64,000 bases of DNA from a virus. The DNA is taken from IMG/VR virus record IMGVR_UViG_3300025030_000093, positions 1-64,000 of that record; one strand, 5' to 3'. The first letter of the stretch is position 1. Every line of letters begins with the position of its first letter. The translations under genes and the position numbers were made by a program. The notes under the pieces were generated by a model that was given only the letters and a program-made list of their open reading frames with translations, was not told the origin of the DNA and searched no databases. Below, piece after piece: positions 14,410 through 23,117 of the stretch.

Positions 14410-14771
14410 AATGGCTTTTAGGTGAAACGCTTTTGCCTTTAGAATTTTCTCGGCGCGGCCTGCGCTTTCTATGGCAACGACTATGTCGCGGATGGGATGA
14501 TACTGTATTGTGGGATTTATATGCTCAACATACAGCATACATCTTACCACGATTAAGGGCCTTTCGAGATCATCATGCTGGTTATCCGGGTTCACTTACA
14601 GATAAGCAATGGCAGAAAATCTTAGATAACATAGTCGATGCGTTCGAGTTAATCGCAATCCGGGATGCTTGGGAATGGGGAAACGATAAAGGGCGGATAG
14701 AGAAAAACGAAAAGAAGATTAAAAAAGGCTTGCGATTATTTGCTAAATGGTATCTTTATTTGTGGGATTAG
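14406..14771 (+). CDS. Conserved phage hypothetical protein
   Basis: This 121-residue protein is rich in Trp, Arg and Leu (FLWQRLCRGWDDTVLWDL). It contains ILPRLRAFRDHHAGYPGS and a KILDNIVDAFELI helix. I recall this pattern from many phage genomes, but without known function. The start follows AAGGG. Confidence 0.7.
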   Translation: MKWLLGETLLPLEFSRRGLRFLWQRLCRGWDDTVLWDLYAQHTAYILPRLRAFRDHHAGYPGSLTDKQWQKILDNIVDAFELIAIRDAWEWGNDKGRIEKNEKKIKKGLRLFAKWYLYLWD

Positions 14772-14787
14772 CGAGAAAGGAGAACTG

Positions 14788-15168
14788 ATGTCGGGTTTTT
14801 GCCAGGTAGAAATAACGGGCTATGCGGGTAAAGACGCAGAGCTAAAGACTACCGCAGGCGGCAAGCAGCTATGTATATGGTCTGTGGCTTGTGGTAAGGA
14901 CAAGTTTACGCAGTGGCATAATCTGCAAGCATGGGGCGAAATGGCACAATTAGCATCTACTTTAAAGAAAGGAGATAAATTTAAAGCAGTAGGTACCATT
15001 CAATATAATAAATATAAGGATAAGACATATACTAATATAGTGATATTTGAGCTAGAATTAGGGGCCTCGGTTACAAAGAAAGTAGGAGATACAGTTATAA
15101 TTGCCGGAGAAACATACGAAGTAGTTAACGATGCGCCGCCAGCCGACGATAAAGACCTGCCATTCTGA
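14788..15168 (+). CDS. ssb: Single-stranded DNA-binding protein (first copy)
   Basis: This 126-residue protein has an OB-fold of the bacterial SSB type: VEITGYAGKDAELKTTAGGK, then WHNLQAWGEMAQ, then KGDKFKAVGTIQ. It ends in the acidic tail DDKDLPF, which recruits partner proteins in SSBs. I start at ATG 14788 behind AAAGGAG rather than at an earlier ATG. A second SSB lies at 18267. Confidence 0.85.
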   Translation: MSGFCQVEITGYAGKDAELKTTAGGKQLCIWSVACGKDKFTQWHNLQAWGEMAQLASTLKKGDKFKAVGTIQYNKYKDKTYTNIVIFELELGASVTKKVGDTVIIAGETYEVVNDAPPADDKDLPF

Positions 15169-15177
15169 GGAGGAAAG

Positions 15178-15546
15178 ATGAATCTTGAAAAGTTTTGGGT
15201 AGCCGCCGGAGCCGTTCAGTCGATAAATAAAGACGATCATTATGTAATCATGGCCTTGCCGAACGGAACGGAAGTAGCCGTTGAAAATATGATCGCTGGA
15301 GAGACGGAAAGATGGATATGGTACGAACCTATTGATATGCCAATAACATTTTTGATAAAACTCATGGAGCAATGGAGCGGTAAAGAGGGCTATGATAGTA
15401 CCTTCTATGCGTGTGGCGTGAACCGAGAGAACCGTAGCCCAACGTATCGCATTGAGTGGTTCGAGCCGGATATTCGCGTCGAGGCATATCCCCTGAAGAA
15501 AGCAATCATCCTTGCGCTTTGCCAACGCTTTGGTGTGGAGGTTTAA
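15178..15546 (+). CDS. Hypothetical protein, paralogue of the gene at 5273
   Basis: The 122-residue product starts MNLEKFWVAAGAVQS behind GGAGG. Its ends resemble the protein at 5273. It has a YRIEWFEPDIRVEAYPLKKA segment near the C-terminus. Function is unknown. Confidence 0.7.
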   Translation: MNLEKFWVAAGAVQSINKDDHYVIMALPNGTEVAVENMIAGETERWIWYEPIDMPITFLIKLMEQWSGKEGYDSTFYACGVNRENRSPTYRIEWFEPDIRVEAYPLKKAIILALCQRFGVEV

Positions 15547-15906
15547 ATGAAAAAGGAAAAACCTACAGAGGAACAGCGTAAAAAGGCTATTAAGTTTTTG
15601 CGGGACGCCGCACCTATTGCAGCAAAGCGCCTTGCGCCGGTATATGAGGCTTTGAATTGGCAATGGCGCGATATAGGGATACCGGGAGAAAGAGAAATTT
15701 TAGAAAGCATTCACGACTCAATCAATTCCTTTGATCGTCCTGATATTATCGCTTGTTCCAGTGGCGGAATAAGAGTACGGATCGGCATGGATGAGGACAA
15801 CATGTATTGTGAAGCGGGCATTGAATTTACTTATTACTTACAGTCTAATGACATAGATGATGCGGAAGGAAGCGCCAAGCAAATAGAAAGGGAGATAGCA
15901 AAATGA
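15547..15906 (+). CDS. Hypothetical protein
   Basis: The start follows GGAGGTTTAA and abuts the previous stop. The 119-residue product has a basic N-terminal helix and a beta-rich C-terminal half (GGIRVRIGMDEDNMYCEAG). It overlaps the next gene by 4 bases. No family is recognised. Confidence 0.65.
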   Translation: MKKEKPTEEQRKKAIKFLRDAAPIAAKRLAPVYEALNWQWRDIGIPGEREILESIHDSINSFDRPDIIACSSGGIRVRIGMDEDNMYCEAGIEFTYYLQSNDIDDAEGSAKQIEREIAK

Positions 15907-16901
15907 AAGTCTATAATCCGAACGCGAGTTGCCCGAAGTGCGGACACAAAACTGCCACTACTCACTATCTTGGAGGATATTTAACAAGGAAATGTCCGCG
16001 TTGTGATTACAGCTGGGAAGAACTGCCGCTGGATTATCAATTCAAGTCTGACGCAGAAAGCATCGAGGCCCACAAGGATATTCCGATTCCGACAACGCCC
16101 CTGCCGGAGTTTATCTGTACGCTAAAGGCTATGGAAGCTGAACCCGAACACACCGCTCCACCTGCCGCAAAGTGCTGGTGCGGCCTGGAACTGAAAGCGG
16201 TCGGTATGCCGGACTTTATTGGAGATGACCGCCCTTGCACCCTTCATTACGAATGTTCTGAGCATGGAACCAACTATCAGCGCAAGCCGTATGCCGGTAT
16301 CGCTATATCAGGCAAGGCGCGGTCAGGCAAGTCAACATTGGCTGATATGCTGGTGAACAAGCTCGGCGCTCCGTGGCATGTTGAGTCGTTAAGCGACGCC
16401 GTGCTGGAAGAATTTGCGAAAGAGAAGTGGCAGGTAGAATACGCGGAACATGGCCTTGGCCCTCTGATTATCGGTATCAATGCCAACAAAGAATTATTCC
16501 GGCCTGAGTTGATCGAACTCGGCCAGCGCCGCCGCGCAGAGGACCCGGACTACTGGATAAAGCGGCTATCTTGCAATCCGAATGCAATAATACCGAATTG
16601 CAGGTTCGTAAACGAGTACAATCACTTCATATCTAAAAACTTTTACATGGTGCGCGTAGATGCAACGCCCGAAGTCCGTGAAGCAAGAGGCTGCCCCGAC
16701 TTGGATGATCCGAGCGAGACAGATTTAGACTCGATAAAAGCGTGGAATTGGGACTATGTAGTCCTGAATAATACAAGCCTGAACAACCTCAACTATCAAG
16801 CTGATCACATTGCTGAAATCGTCCTAGAGGGCATGAGGCCGGATTGCCAGTGCGGTTGCGATTGTAAAACTAAACAAGGAGAGGATAGTGGTAGCGATTA
16901 A
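15903..16901 (+). CDS. Zinc-ribbon plus P-loop kinase (deoxynucleotide monophosphate kinase-like)
   Basis: This 332-residue protein begins with a zinc ribbon (C10, C13, C31, C34). A second cysteine cluster lies at 91-118. From about 130 it is a P-loop kinase: the Walker A motif GKARSGKS is at 137-144, followed by an LGQRRRAEDPDYWIKR lid-like segment. The layout resembles T4 gene 1-type dNMP kinases. It would phosphorylate nucleotides for phage DNA synthesis, but the fused zinc ribbons are unusual and the substrate is not proven. It overlaps the next gene by 14 bases. Confidence 0.7.
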   Translation: MKVYNPNASCPKCGHKTATTHYLGGYLTRKCPRCDYSWEELPLDYQFKSDAESIEAHKDIPIPTTPLPEFICTLKAMEAEPEHTAPPAAKCWCGLELKAVGMPDFIGDDRPCTLHYECSEHGTNYQRKPYAGIAISGKARSGKSTLADMLVNKLGAPWHVESLSDAVLEEFAKEKWQVEYAEHGLGPLIIGINANKELFRPELIELGQRRRAEDPDYWIKRLSCNPNAIIPNCRFVNEYNHFISKNFYMVRVDATPEVREARGCPDLDDPSETDLDSIKAWNWDYVVLNNTSLNNLNYQADHIAEIVLEGMRPDCQCGCDCKTKQGEDSGSD

Positions 16902-17778
16902 GAAGGAACGCTTTAAGTATATCAATAATGCAGTGGTTGTGTCAGACTTACACTGTGGTTGTCGGATGGGTTTATATCCCTGCGATACATGGGAAGATTT
17001 GATAATGGATGGTGGGGCTACGCATAAGCCCTCTAAATTTCAAGTTGAGGTATTTGCTGTATGGAAAAAGTTTTGGGATGATTGGGTTTCAGAGGCCACA
17101 CGCAAAGAGGATTACGTCTTGGTTGTCAATGGTGACGGCGTAGACGGCAGACATCACAATTCGGTCACTCAGATTAGTCAAAATATGTCCGACCAGAAGA
17201 AAATTGCCGAGGCAGTCTTGGGGCCAATCCTTGCGAAGCCCAAGTGTAAGGCGTTATATTGGATTCGTGGGACTGAGGCTCATGTCGGCCCAAGTGCAGA
17301 ACACGAGGAAGATTTGGCTAAATCCCTTGGAGCGATTAAGAACGAGGAAGGACAGCATTCATCATATACTATGTATTTGCGGCTCGGTGGTGAAAAGGGT
17401 TGCCTGATTCATTTCGCCCACCATATCGCCGGAACGGGGAGAACACATTACGAATCAAGCGCGGTCATGGGAGAGATTGGAGATATGTATGTGGAGGCTG
17501 GGAGATGGGGCAATTCTGCGGTGGATATTTTAGTCCGAAGTCATCGTCATAGGTATATTGAAGTGAGAGTGCCGAGCCGACATGGCTATACCATAGGTTG
17601 CGTTACGCCGGGATTCCAAGGACCAACGCCATTTTCCAGGAAAATTGCCGGGGGAAGGCAATCTGAGCCGCAGGTAGGAGGAATAGTTATTCGGCAAGGT
17701 GATATGGATTCGTACACTCGCTCATTTGTTGTTGGTATGCCACGCGCACCTGAAATTATAGCAAAGGACAGGGTATAG
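16888..17778 (+). CDS. Calcineurin-like metallophosphoesterase
   Basis: This 296-residue protein carries the metallophosphoesterase motifs in order: SDLHCG (D20, H22), VVNGDGVDG, WIRGTEAHVG in the position of GNHE, LIHFAHH, and RSHRHRY in the position of GHxH. The family hydrolyses phosphate mono- or diesters using two metals; phage members process nucleic acids or nucleotides. The GTG start at 16888 follows AAGGAGAGG. Confidence 0.78.
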   Translation: MVAIKKERFKYINNAVVVSDLHCGCRMGLYPCDTWEDLIMDGGATHKPSKFQVEVFAVWKKFWDDWVSEATRKEDYVLVVNGDGVDGRHHNSVTQISQNMSDQKKIAEAVLGPILAKPKCKALYWIRGTEAHVGPSAEHEEDLAKSLGAIKNEEGQHSSYTMYLRLGGEKGCLIHFAHHIAGTGRTHYESSAVMGEIGDMYVEAGRWGNSAVDILVRSHRHRYIEVRVPSRHGYTIGCVTPGFQGPTPFSRKIAGGRQSEPQVGGIVIRQGDMDSYTRSFVVGMPRAPEIIAKDRV

Positions 17779-17787
17779 GAGTCCATA

Positions 17788-18060
17788 ATGGAGATAACAT
17801 CAGAAGCACTTAAAGAGGCTTACGCGGAAATCGAGGCTTTACGCATAGAGCGACACACCCTGAAGTTCGTCTTTTCGGATGAACTGTTTGAGTTTATCAC
17901 TAAGGCGTTGGGTGATCCTAAGTCACGGACTCCCGATAGATTGAGCTACAATGATGTGGCGGAATTATTGACGCGCAAAGGTTGGTGGAGGGGAACGGGC
18001 AATGCCCTATCTCAAGCGTACCTGAAAGACAAACGCAACAGGAGCAAGGATGATAGATAG
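17788..18060 (+). CDS. Hypothetical protein with helical N-terminus
   Basis: The ATG follows AGGAGTCC. The 90-residue product has a helical start (SEALKEAYAEIEALRIER) and a basic end. The segment YNDVAELLTRKGWW could be a small DNA-binding helix pair, as in recombinase or MerR-like folds. Function is unknown. Confidence 0.6.
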   Translation: MEITSEALKEAYAEIEALRIERHTLKFVFSDELFEFITKALGDPKSRTPDRLSYNDVAELLTRKGWWRGTGNALSQAYLKDKRNRSKDDR

Positions 18061-18241
18061 TAATTTTTTGCTTCTCGAATTTCTTTTAACCATTTCCAGC
18101 AACGCCTATTATCATCCACGGTTTGTTCTGCCGGTATTCGCCGTGGACACGATGTATAACCGCGTATCGAACCTTGTCTTGGATGTAAATAGCCCTCATT
18201 TGTTTCATGGGAAGAACTTTAGCATATCAGTAGTCAAGTAA
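18050..18241 (+). CDS. Possible small hydrophobic protein
   Basis: The ATG at 18050 has CAGGAG upstream and overlaps the previous stop, which supports translation. The 63 residues (FLLLEFLLTISSNAYYHPRF) are hydrophobic but not a clear membrane helix. A competing minus-strand frame covers the same bases, so confidence is low. Confidence 0.4.
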   Translation: MIDSNFLLLEFLLTISSNAYYHPRFVLPVFAVDTMYNRVSNLVLDVNSPHLFHGKNFSISVVK

Positions 18242-18266
18242 TCCTTGACAGCTGGAGAAGGTGCTA

Positions 18267-18632
18267 ATGCCAAGTTATTGCCAAGTTCGTTTACTCGGAT
18301 ATGCGGCTAGAGACGCGGATATTAGAGTTACTCCCGGCGGCAAATCGTTGGCTCTCTGGTCAATGGCTGTTCCTTTAAGCGAAGTTGTACAATGGCACAG
18401 GTGTCAGGCATGGAATAAGATTGCCGAGATTGCGGCAAGAATCCACAAGGGTGACTTGGTGGAGGTCGAGGGCACGATCTATTACCAAGAATATAAAGGC
18501 AAGGAAATGACTTATATTGTTGCTTCTCGCGTATATTTGTTTGGCCGACGCGCCATAAAGGAGGACGAAGGGATACAAACAGAGTTATCGCCGGAGGAGT
18601 TGGCAGAGAGAGATAAAGATTTATCACCTTAA
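18267..18632 (+). CDS. Single-stranded DNA-binding protein (second copy)
   Basis: This 121-residue OB-fold protein resembles the SSB at 14788 (VRLLGYAARDADIRVTPGGK, WHRCQAWNKIAEIAARI, KGDLVEVEGTIYYQEYKGKE). The C-terminus is acidic but ends ERDKDLSP, lacking the terminal Pro-Phe of classic SSB tails. I use ATG 18267, seven bases after GGAGAAG; a GTG at 18261 is possible. Two diverged SSBs suggest separate partners. Confidence 0.8.
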   Translation: MPSYCQVRLLGYAARDADIRVTPGGKSLALWSMAVPLSEVVQWHRCQAWNKIAEIAARIHKGDLVEVEGTIYYQEYKGKEMTYIVASRVYLFGRRAIKEDEGIQTELSPEELAERDKDLSP

Positions 18633-18644
18633 AAGGAGGTTGCT

Positions 18645-19049
18645 GTGAAAAGATTCCTTTGGAGATTTTTCCAAAATGGGCTTGATGCTTTAATGATAGT
18701 ATTCAGTATGAGGGCCGCCAAGACGAAAACGCCGTGGGATGATGAGATTGTCCGGCTGGCGGAATCCATCGGTGATAAGTTCATCCCTGGTCAGGTCAGT
18801 GCGGATGGTAAAGCATGGATTGATCTGCCTGCGATTACATTGTCTGATAAGGGCAAAGTCGTTCGGGCCGTCGGGGCTATCGTGATGAAAGAACTTCTAC
18901 TCAATCAGGATTTCCGCCGCGAGGCTCGGCTGGATGACATGCAGGCCGACCGCTTGCTGATCGCTTCGCTAACCTTCCTGAAGCCCGAAGCGGTTGATAC
19001 GCCGGAGGAAATTCAGGCTATACTGGATACGATTAAACCAGAAATTTAG
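18645..19049 (+). CDS. Last gene of the early operon, hypothetical
   Basis: A GTG start follows AAAAGGAGG. The 134-residue product has a hydrophobic N-termin al helix (FFQNGLDALMIVFSM) and a helical soluble part. It precedes the terminator at 19064. No family is recognised. Confidence 0.65.
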   Translation: MKRFLWRFFQNGLDALMIVFSMRAAKTKTPWDDEIVRLAESIGDKFIPGQVSADGKAWIDLPAITLSDKGKVVRAVGAIVMKELLLNQDFRREARLDDMQADRLLIASLTFLKPEAVDTPEEIQAILDTIKPEI

Positions 19050-19063
19050 TTCCCACCAAGCAA

Positions 19064-19150
19064 AAGCGCCAGTCAAAACATCGGCTGGCGCTTCTTTATT
19101 TCCTGCGGATCGTGACCCGCAGGGGACTGAAAGTAACATACGCTTTCAGT
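19064..19150. terminator. Convergent terminator region with three hairpins
   Basis: AAGCGCCAG (19064-19072) pairs with CTGGCGCTT (19085-19093), followed by TTCTTTATTT on the plus strand and preceded by AAAA. That hairpin can therefore work in both directions. CCTGCGG/CCGCAGG (19102-19123) and ACTGAAAG/CTTTCAGT (19126-19150) follow. The cluster separates the rightward early operon from the leftward late block. Confidence 0.85.
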
Positions 19151-19155
19151 GGTGA

Positions 19156-19515
19156 TTAACTTCCGTTCTTAACAGCCGCCACTTCCGGGCGGTACGCCGG
19201 GGCACAGAACTTGTAGCCCTTCAAAATGGCGATCTGCTGATCTGGCGCATAGTCCAGCACGGCATGGTTTACGGTCGGCCAGAAGCCTAGGAGAATCGAA
19301 ACGATCATCCAGAATATTGTCGCGGCCTCCGTGTCGCCAACCGTCCGATCCTTCATGGAGAGGCGTACCTTGCCTAATATCGCAACCAGTCGCACAAATT
19401 TGGCGGTCCACGTCAGAAGATATGGACCAACGATCAATCCGATTATCTCCCAATGATCGACCAGCCAGACCGCGCCGTTCCAGGCTTGGAGTAGAATGCT
19501 TCCGATTTCATCCAC
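19156..19515 (-). CDS. Membrane protein at the end of the late block, possible holin
   Basis: This 119-residue protein has two hydrophobic segments, about 21-40 (HWEIIGLIVGPYLLTW) and 66-85 (TIFWMIVSILLGFWP), and a short C-terminal tail. Size and position among small membrane genes fit a holin or another lysis accessory protein. The start follows GGAGGTAAACG. Confidence 0.6.
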   Translation of the reverse strand: MDEIGSILLQAWNGAVWLVDHWEIIGLIVGPYLLTWTAKFVRLVAILGKVRLSMKDRTVGDTEAATIFWMIVSILLGFWPTVNHAVLDYAPDQQIAILKGYKFCAPAYRPEVAAVKNGS

Positions 19516-19517
19516 GT

Positions 19518-19796
19518 TTACCTCCGGTTAACAGGTCTTTCCCGCAGTAAAGTTTCAATATCCTGCAAGAGCACGTTGTTCTCGCGTTGCCGTTCCGCAA
19601 GGCTTTCCATCTGCGTTTCGATCTTGACAATGCGGGCGTTGAGGCCGGAATACGCCATATAGAATCCACCGCCAGAACCAAACGCCCCAAGCATTAGAGT
19701 AATTACCAGACCGATAAACAGCCGACAAGTGCTGTTACTTGCCCTTGTCTTGGCGAACTCCCATAGCTGGTCGTGTTCCCGCGTTTGTTCTGCCAT
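19518..19796 (-). CDS. Membrane-anchored coiled-coil protein, possible lysis accessory
   Basis: This 92-residue protein has a transmembrane helix at about 25-48 (RLFIGLVITLMLGAFG), followed by a coiled coil (IVKIETQMESLAERQ). This is the layout of an inner-membrane spanin or XhlA-like factor. It overlaps the upstream gene by 62 bases in another frame, an arrangement common among spanin pairs. Assignment is tentative. Confidence 0.55.
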   Translation of the reverse strand: MAEQTREHDQLWEFAKTRASNSTCRLFIGLVITLMLGAFGSGGGFYMAYSGLNARIVKIETQMESLAERQRENNVLLQDIETLLRERPVNRR

Positions 19797-20055
19797 GTAT
19801 GATTCTCGTTGTGTCAGTTATGGTTGAGTCGGCTAAACTTGGTAAACTGTCCCTTGTTATTTCTTTCTCTTGTATCAGCGCGGCCTTGATCGCACAGAGC
19901 CGCTTATACATATCCTGCTGTTGAGCGTCCATCTGCGCGATACTGCGAGTGATTGAGTCAATCTTCTGCGCCTTGGATATGGCTGTACTATCGGGGCCGC
20001 CGGGCCATGCTATCGGCAATACGATCAAGCCGTACATCATCAGCCGTTTAATCAT
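19735..20055 (-). CDS. Signal-anchored coiled-coil protein, possible spanin partner
   Basis: I start at 20055 (MIKRLMMYGLIVLPIAWPGG) behind GAAGGAAG. The 106-residue product has an N-terminal hydrophobic signal and then a helical region (IDSITRSIAQMDAQQQDMY). With the overlapping gene at 19518 it could form an inner- and outer-membrane spanin pair, but no lipobox cysteine is seen. Confidence 0.5.
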   Translation of the reverse strand: MIKRLMMYGLIVLPIAWPGGPDSTAISKAQKIDSITRSIAQMDAQQQDMYKRLCAIKAALIQEKEITRDSLPSLADSTITDTTRIIHGRTNAGTRPAMGVRQDKGK

Positions 20056-20306
20056 TTTACGATCTTCCTTCTTATGCTCGCACCGAGTATTGTTCCGCCA
20101 GTCCAGACAGTCCAGTCGATAGCAGACTTCAGCCACCAACGCTTATTATCTGTCGCCGGGTGCGGGTCGGTTGCTTCTTTACCGGCCATGACTACGGCGG
20201 TTGGCAGTATAGCTTTCTTACCACCCGCTAGACCGATACCAAGACCACCAGCCAGATGCAGCAAGTTACGTTTAACCAACCCTTTGACTGTGAGGAAAGG
20301 GTGCAT
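20052..20306 (-). CDS. Small membrane protein
   Basis: This 84-residue protein has a glycine-rich hydrophobic segment (LLHLAGGLGIGLAGG) and a second near 65-78 (IDWTVWTGGTILGAS). It overlaps the next gene by 4 bases and the previous by one. It may be part of the lysis group. No family is recognised. Confidence 0.55.
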   Translation of the reverse strand: MHPFLTVKGLVKRNLLHLAGGLGIGLAGGKKAILPTAVVMAGKEATDPHPATDNKRWWLKSAIDWTVWTGGTILGASIRRKIVK

Positions 20307-21919
20307 TATCGCCCAAACTTTCCGCCGAACCCTCCGCGCCGGATAAAGGTAGTATCGTAAATCGTAACTGTTCCGCCACCTGTAGCAGAAGTACTAAACG
20401 AGTCCAGCGCCCCATAGGACGTACCCGCAGCATTAATTCCGTAGGCTTTATATCTGTAAAGAGTATCAGGTATTAAGCTGTCGGCATACAAGGCATAATC
20501 TCCAGTGCCGAGCGAGCCTGATTCACTGACTGTAAGCGTATCGCCCGCCAGGGTTGCACCTTTAGGCCAGACCTTAAATCCTCTTGAGGTCAGGTTCTTT
20601 CCGCCCGTGGAGTCAACAGCGGCGTGGAGAAGGACGGCCAGAGTATCAATGCCGGTAGTTAATCCAGGCTGACTCGCGGCGTGGTAGTAGATAATAAAAT
20701 AAGGCTTTGTCGCGCTAGCGTTAGAATAAACAGAAGTCCCGGCCCATTCAGTAGAATCGCCTGAAATGTCGGTCGAGGACAGTATCATCATCCGCAAAGT
20801 TCGTAGGCCAACTTGAGCCGTAATCGAATCTTTACCGGCGATTGTGAATAAGGCACTAAACCAAGTGGCATTTTGGCCTGTAGGTACTTTTATTTGTGCG
20901 GTCAAATATGAAGGAGTATAGGCCGCGGTCGCATCCCAGCCCTGAATGTCGTTATACCAACCAGCGGCAAATGAACCGGAGAAATTGCCCGCAACTCCGT
21001 AGAACATGATAGAATCACCAGCGCCAGGGCCGGAACTATTATACCAGAAGAACCGAGTGCTATCTATAACGGAAGTGGCGGCATAACCTGATAAATCAAG
21101 CGAGATCGCGGAACGATAGTTTGATGCGTCAGAGCGGCCCACTATAAAGTTATTGACAGCCGAGCCTATACCATCACTCAGTGAGTCTCTAGCAAACTTC
21201 CAGTTAGTCCCCGTAGGCCCAAACTGCCCGCTTGTTCCCGCATCAGCCGTATCTTGAATCGAAGGATCAACCGTAACCGGAAACAGTGCTCCAAACGTAT
21301 TGAGCGTTACAATCAGCGAGTCTTGCTTATAACTTGCCGTCAGGTTGACAGGTTTCCCCGCTGCATCCAAAGCCGTGAAGGGCTGTATCTTCCGCTGGGC
21401 AATCCCATCAGGGTCTTTCAGGCCCCATGCCAGACGAGTAGGAGAAGTTTCGGAGAGAATATAGTCAGCCTTCAACCCATACGAATTGAAGTGAAAGTTA
21501 ATCCCAACTTGTTTAGAAGTGAAGCCAGGAGCTGCCTCAAGGACATGACCGTTCTTCTCATAGCGTATCCGCCCGGTACTATCGTACTCGAACACGGATG
21601 GACCTACATTCACACGCTTCTCGTACCCTGCTGTTTTCGCGGTACGCTCCGTTAGGTCGATCTTCTTCATCACTCCGGCGCTGTCGTAGTTCAGCCGCCC
21701 GCCAGAGGGCTGTGCAATCAGTATAAAATTCCCTTCGTCATACTTACCCTGCGCGAAGTGGAGGCTATCCTGAAAGACAAGGCCCTCGGATGTACGCTTA
21801 CTTACGCGCTCAACAGTATGGGCGGGCTGTACCATCGGAACAGTTCGCGTGACCTGCACCTTATCAGCGGCCCACAGCGAGAAGGGCAGAAGCAGCAATA
21901 CTAAGAGCTTATTACGCAT
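20306..21919 (-). CDS. Large secreted protein with C-terminal fibronectin-like module
   Basis: I start at 21919, behind GGGAGGGC, so the protein is 537 residues. It has a signal peptide (MRNKLLVLLLLPFSLWAA). The N-terminal half is beta-rich; its YDSTGRIRYEKNGHVLEA segment resembles a surface-repeat motif. The C-terminal region (SRGFKVWPKGATL, SLIPDTLYRYKAYGINAAG) looks like a fibronectin type III module. It lies in the tail gene cluster, so it may be a virion accessory or a surface protein made in lysogeny. Confidence 0.6.
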   Translation of the reverse strand: MRNKLLVLLLLPFSLWAADKVQVTRTVPMVQPAHTVERVSKRTSEGLVFQDSLHFAQGKYDEGNFILIAQPSGGRLNYDSAGVMKKIDLTERTAKTAGYEKRVNVGPSVFEYDSTGRIRYEKNGHVLEAAPGFTSKQVGINFHFNSYGLKADYILSETSPTRLAWGLKDPDGIAQRKIQPFTALDAAGKPVNLTASYKQDSLIVTLNTFGALFPVTVDPSIQDTADAGTSGQFGPTGTNWKFARDSLSDGIGSAVNNFIVGRSDASNYRSAISLDLSGYAATSVIDSTRFFWYNSSGPGAGDSIMFYGVAGNFSGSFAAGWYNDIQGWDATAAYTPSYLTAQIKVPTGQNATWFSALFTIAGKDSITAQVGLRTLRMMILSSTDISGDSTEWAGTSVYSNASATKPYFIIYYHAASQPGLTTGIDTLAVLLHAAVDSTGGKNLTSRGFKVWPKGATLAGDTLTVSESGSLGTGDYALYADSLIPDTLYRYKAYGINAAGTSYGALDSFSTSATGGGTVTIYDTTFIRRGGFGGKFGR

Positions 21920-21929
21920 TTGCCCTCCC

Positions 21930-23117
21930 TTAATCTCTAAAGAGTACATGGACGCGCTTCATAATAGCCTTCATCGCAGGACGCATACTCCACCAACTCA
22001 ACCGCACAGAGTCCGCAGGCACGAGAGTCAACTGGATAGCGTAGAGCGAATCGTGGAAAGCGATACTGTCGTTTACGATCAGATTCTTGCTGAATATAGA
22101 ACCCGGATACCAAAGCGTACTTCCTTTGGGCTTGACTTGAGCACCTACACCGATAATTGTTCCTGTACTAGTGACAGGCACAGCATCGAGAAACACGGTA
22201 ACGTAACCCATGCGTCCGGTGAAAGCCGCCGTAGTTTCCGTATCGGCCTTTGAAAAACTGGTGTCGTAACTGGCGATTGTCAGCGTGTCTATCGGATAGA
22301 TAGGCAGAACAGGGATTGAATCCTTGCCGCTTATTCGTACGATAGTCGTATCTAAAGGTGAAGGTCGATTGGTAATCGTGTCACCACGAGTGATTATATC
22401 TGATGTAACTACCGTGTCCAGCGGAGAAGTCCTGTTCGTGATCGTGTCGCCTCTGGTAATGATCGTACTTGTAACGACCGTATCTTCCGCTGTAATCTTC
22501 GCGGTTAAAGTATCCTGTTCACTCTGCCGAACGATAACGGTATCTATGGTAACAATCGAAATCGTATCAGCGGATGTTACGGCCAACGTGGCGTTCACAT
22601 CAATCTTACCGTCCGAGGTCGCGCTGGCGAACTCCTTATTCAACAGCCAGACCCGCACCGTATCATTGAGCGCCATCGAGTCCGCGTCATGGAAGGTATA
22701 ATCTATATACGGGAAAACATCGAGTACCTGTTCATTATGCCGTACCGTGATTGTAGTGTCCGGCCAAGTCCCGGTAGTGCCGTATCCAGACTGGTTACGC
22801 CGGAAGGTCACGCGATCTACGCCGATGACCGCCGTAGCTGTTTTAGTTCTCACGGATAATGTCCAGACTCGCGGTTGGCCCTTGGATAGTGAATCCAATG
22901 CAACCGAGTCCGCCTGTACTCCGCCGACCACGATTTTCCCGCGCCGGAGTTCCGTACGAACATGAGGCGGAACTTTGACCATCAGCCGAGGATCGCTCGT
23001 ATCCGGGTAGAGAATATCGTCAATCTTAAAGACTACCGGAGTAGGTGTAGTGGTCTGTCCGTAACCTAATGCGGCACAAGCCAATAGGCCGAATACTAAA
23101 AACTTCCAAACTTTCAT
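21930..23117 (-). CDS. Secreted beta-rich protein with internal repeats
   Basis: I start at 23117 behind AGGGGAGAAC, giving 395 residues with a clear signal peptide (MKVWKFLVFGLLACAALGYG). The centre carries two tandem 22-residue repeats (TIITRGDTITNR, then DIITRGDTITNR) coded at about 22349-22480, and related threonine-rich stretches. It precedes another secreted protein. The pair may be cell-surface or virion decoration proteins. Function is unknown. Confidence 0.6.
   Translation of the reverse strand: MKVWKFLVFGLLACAALGYGQTTTPTPVVFKIDDILYPDTSDPRLMVKVPPHVRTELRRGKIVVGGVQADSVALDSLSKGQPRVWTLSVRTKTATAVIGVDRVTFRRNQSGYGTTGTWPDTTITVRHNEQVLDVFPYIDYTFHDADSMALNDTVRVWLLNKEFASATSDGKIDVNATLAVTSADTISIVTIDTVIVRQSEQDTLTAKITAEDTVVTSTIITRGDTITNRTSPLDTVVTSDIITRGDTITNRPSPLDTTIVRISGKDSIPVLPIYPIDTLTIASYDTSFSKADTETTAAFTGRMGYVTVFLDAVPVTSTGTIIGVGAQVKPKGSTLWYPGSIFSKNLIVNDSIAFHDSLYAIQLTLVPADSVRLSWWSMRPAMKAIMKRVHVLFRD

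Noticed and set aside
18089-18211. Minus-strand ORF of about 40 residues (MKQMRAIYIQDKVRYAVIHR)
   Set aside because: It looks protein-like but has no ribosome site and opposes the operon; the plus-strand frame has better start context.
18245-18267. TTGACA as an internal promoter before the second SSB
   Set aside because: No -10 box lies at a usable distance.
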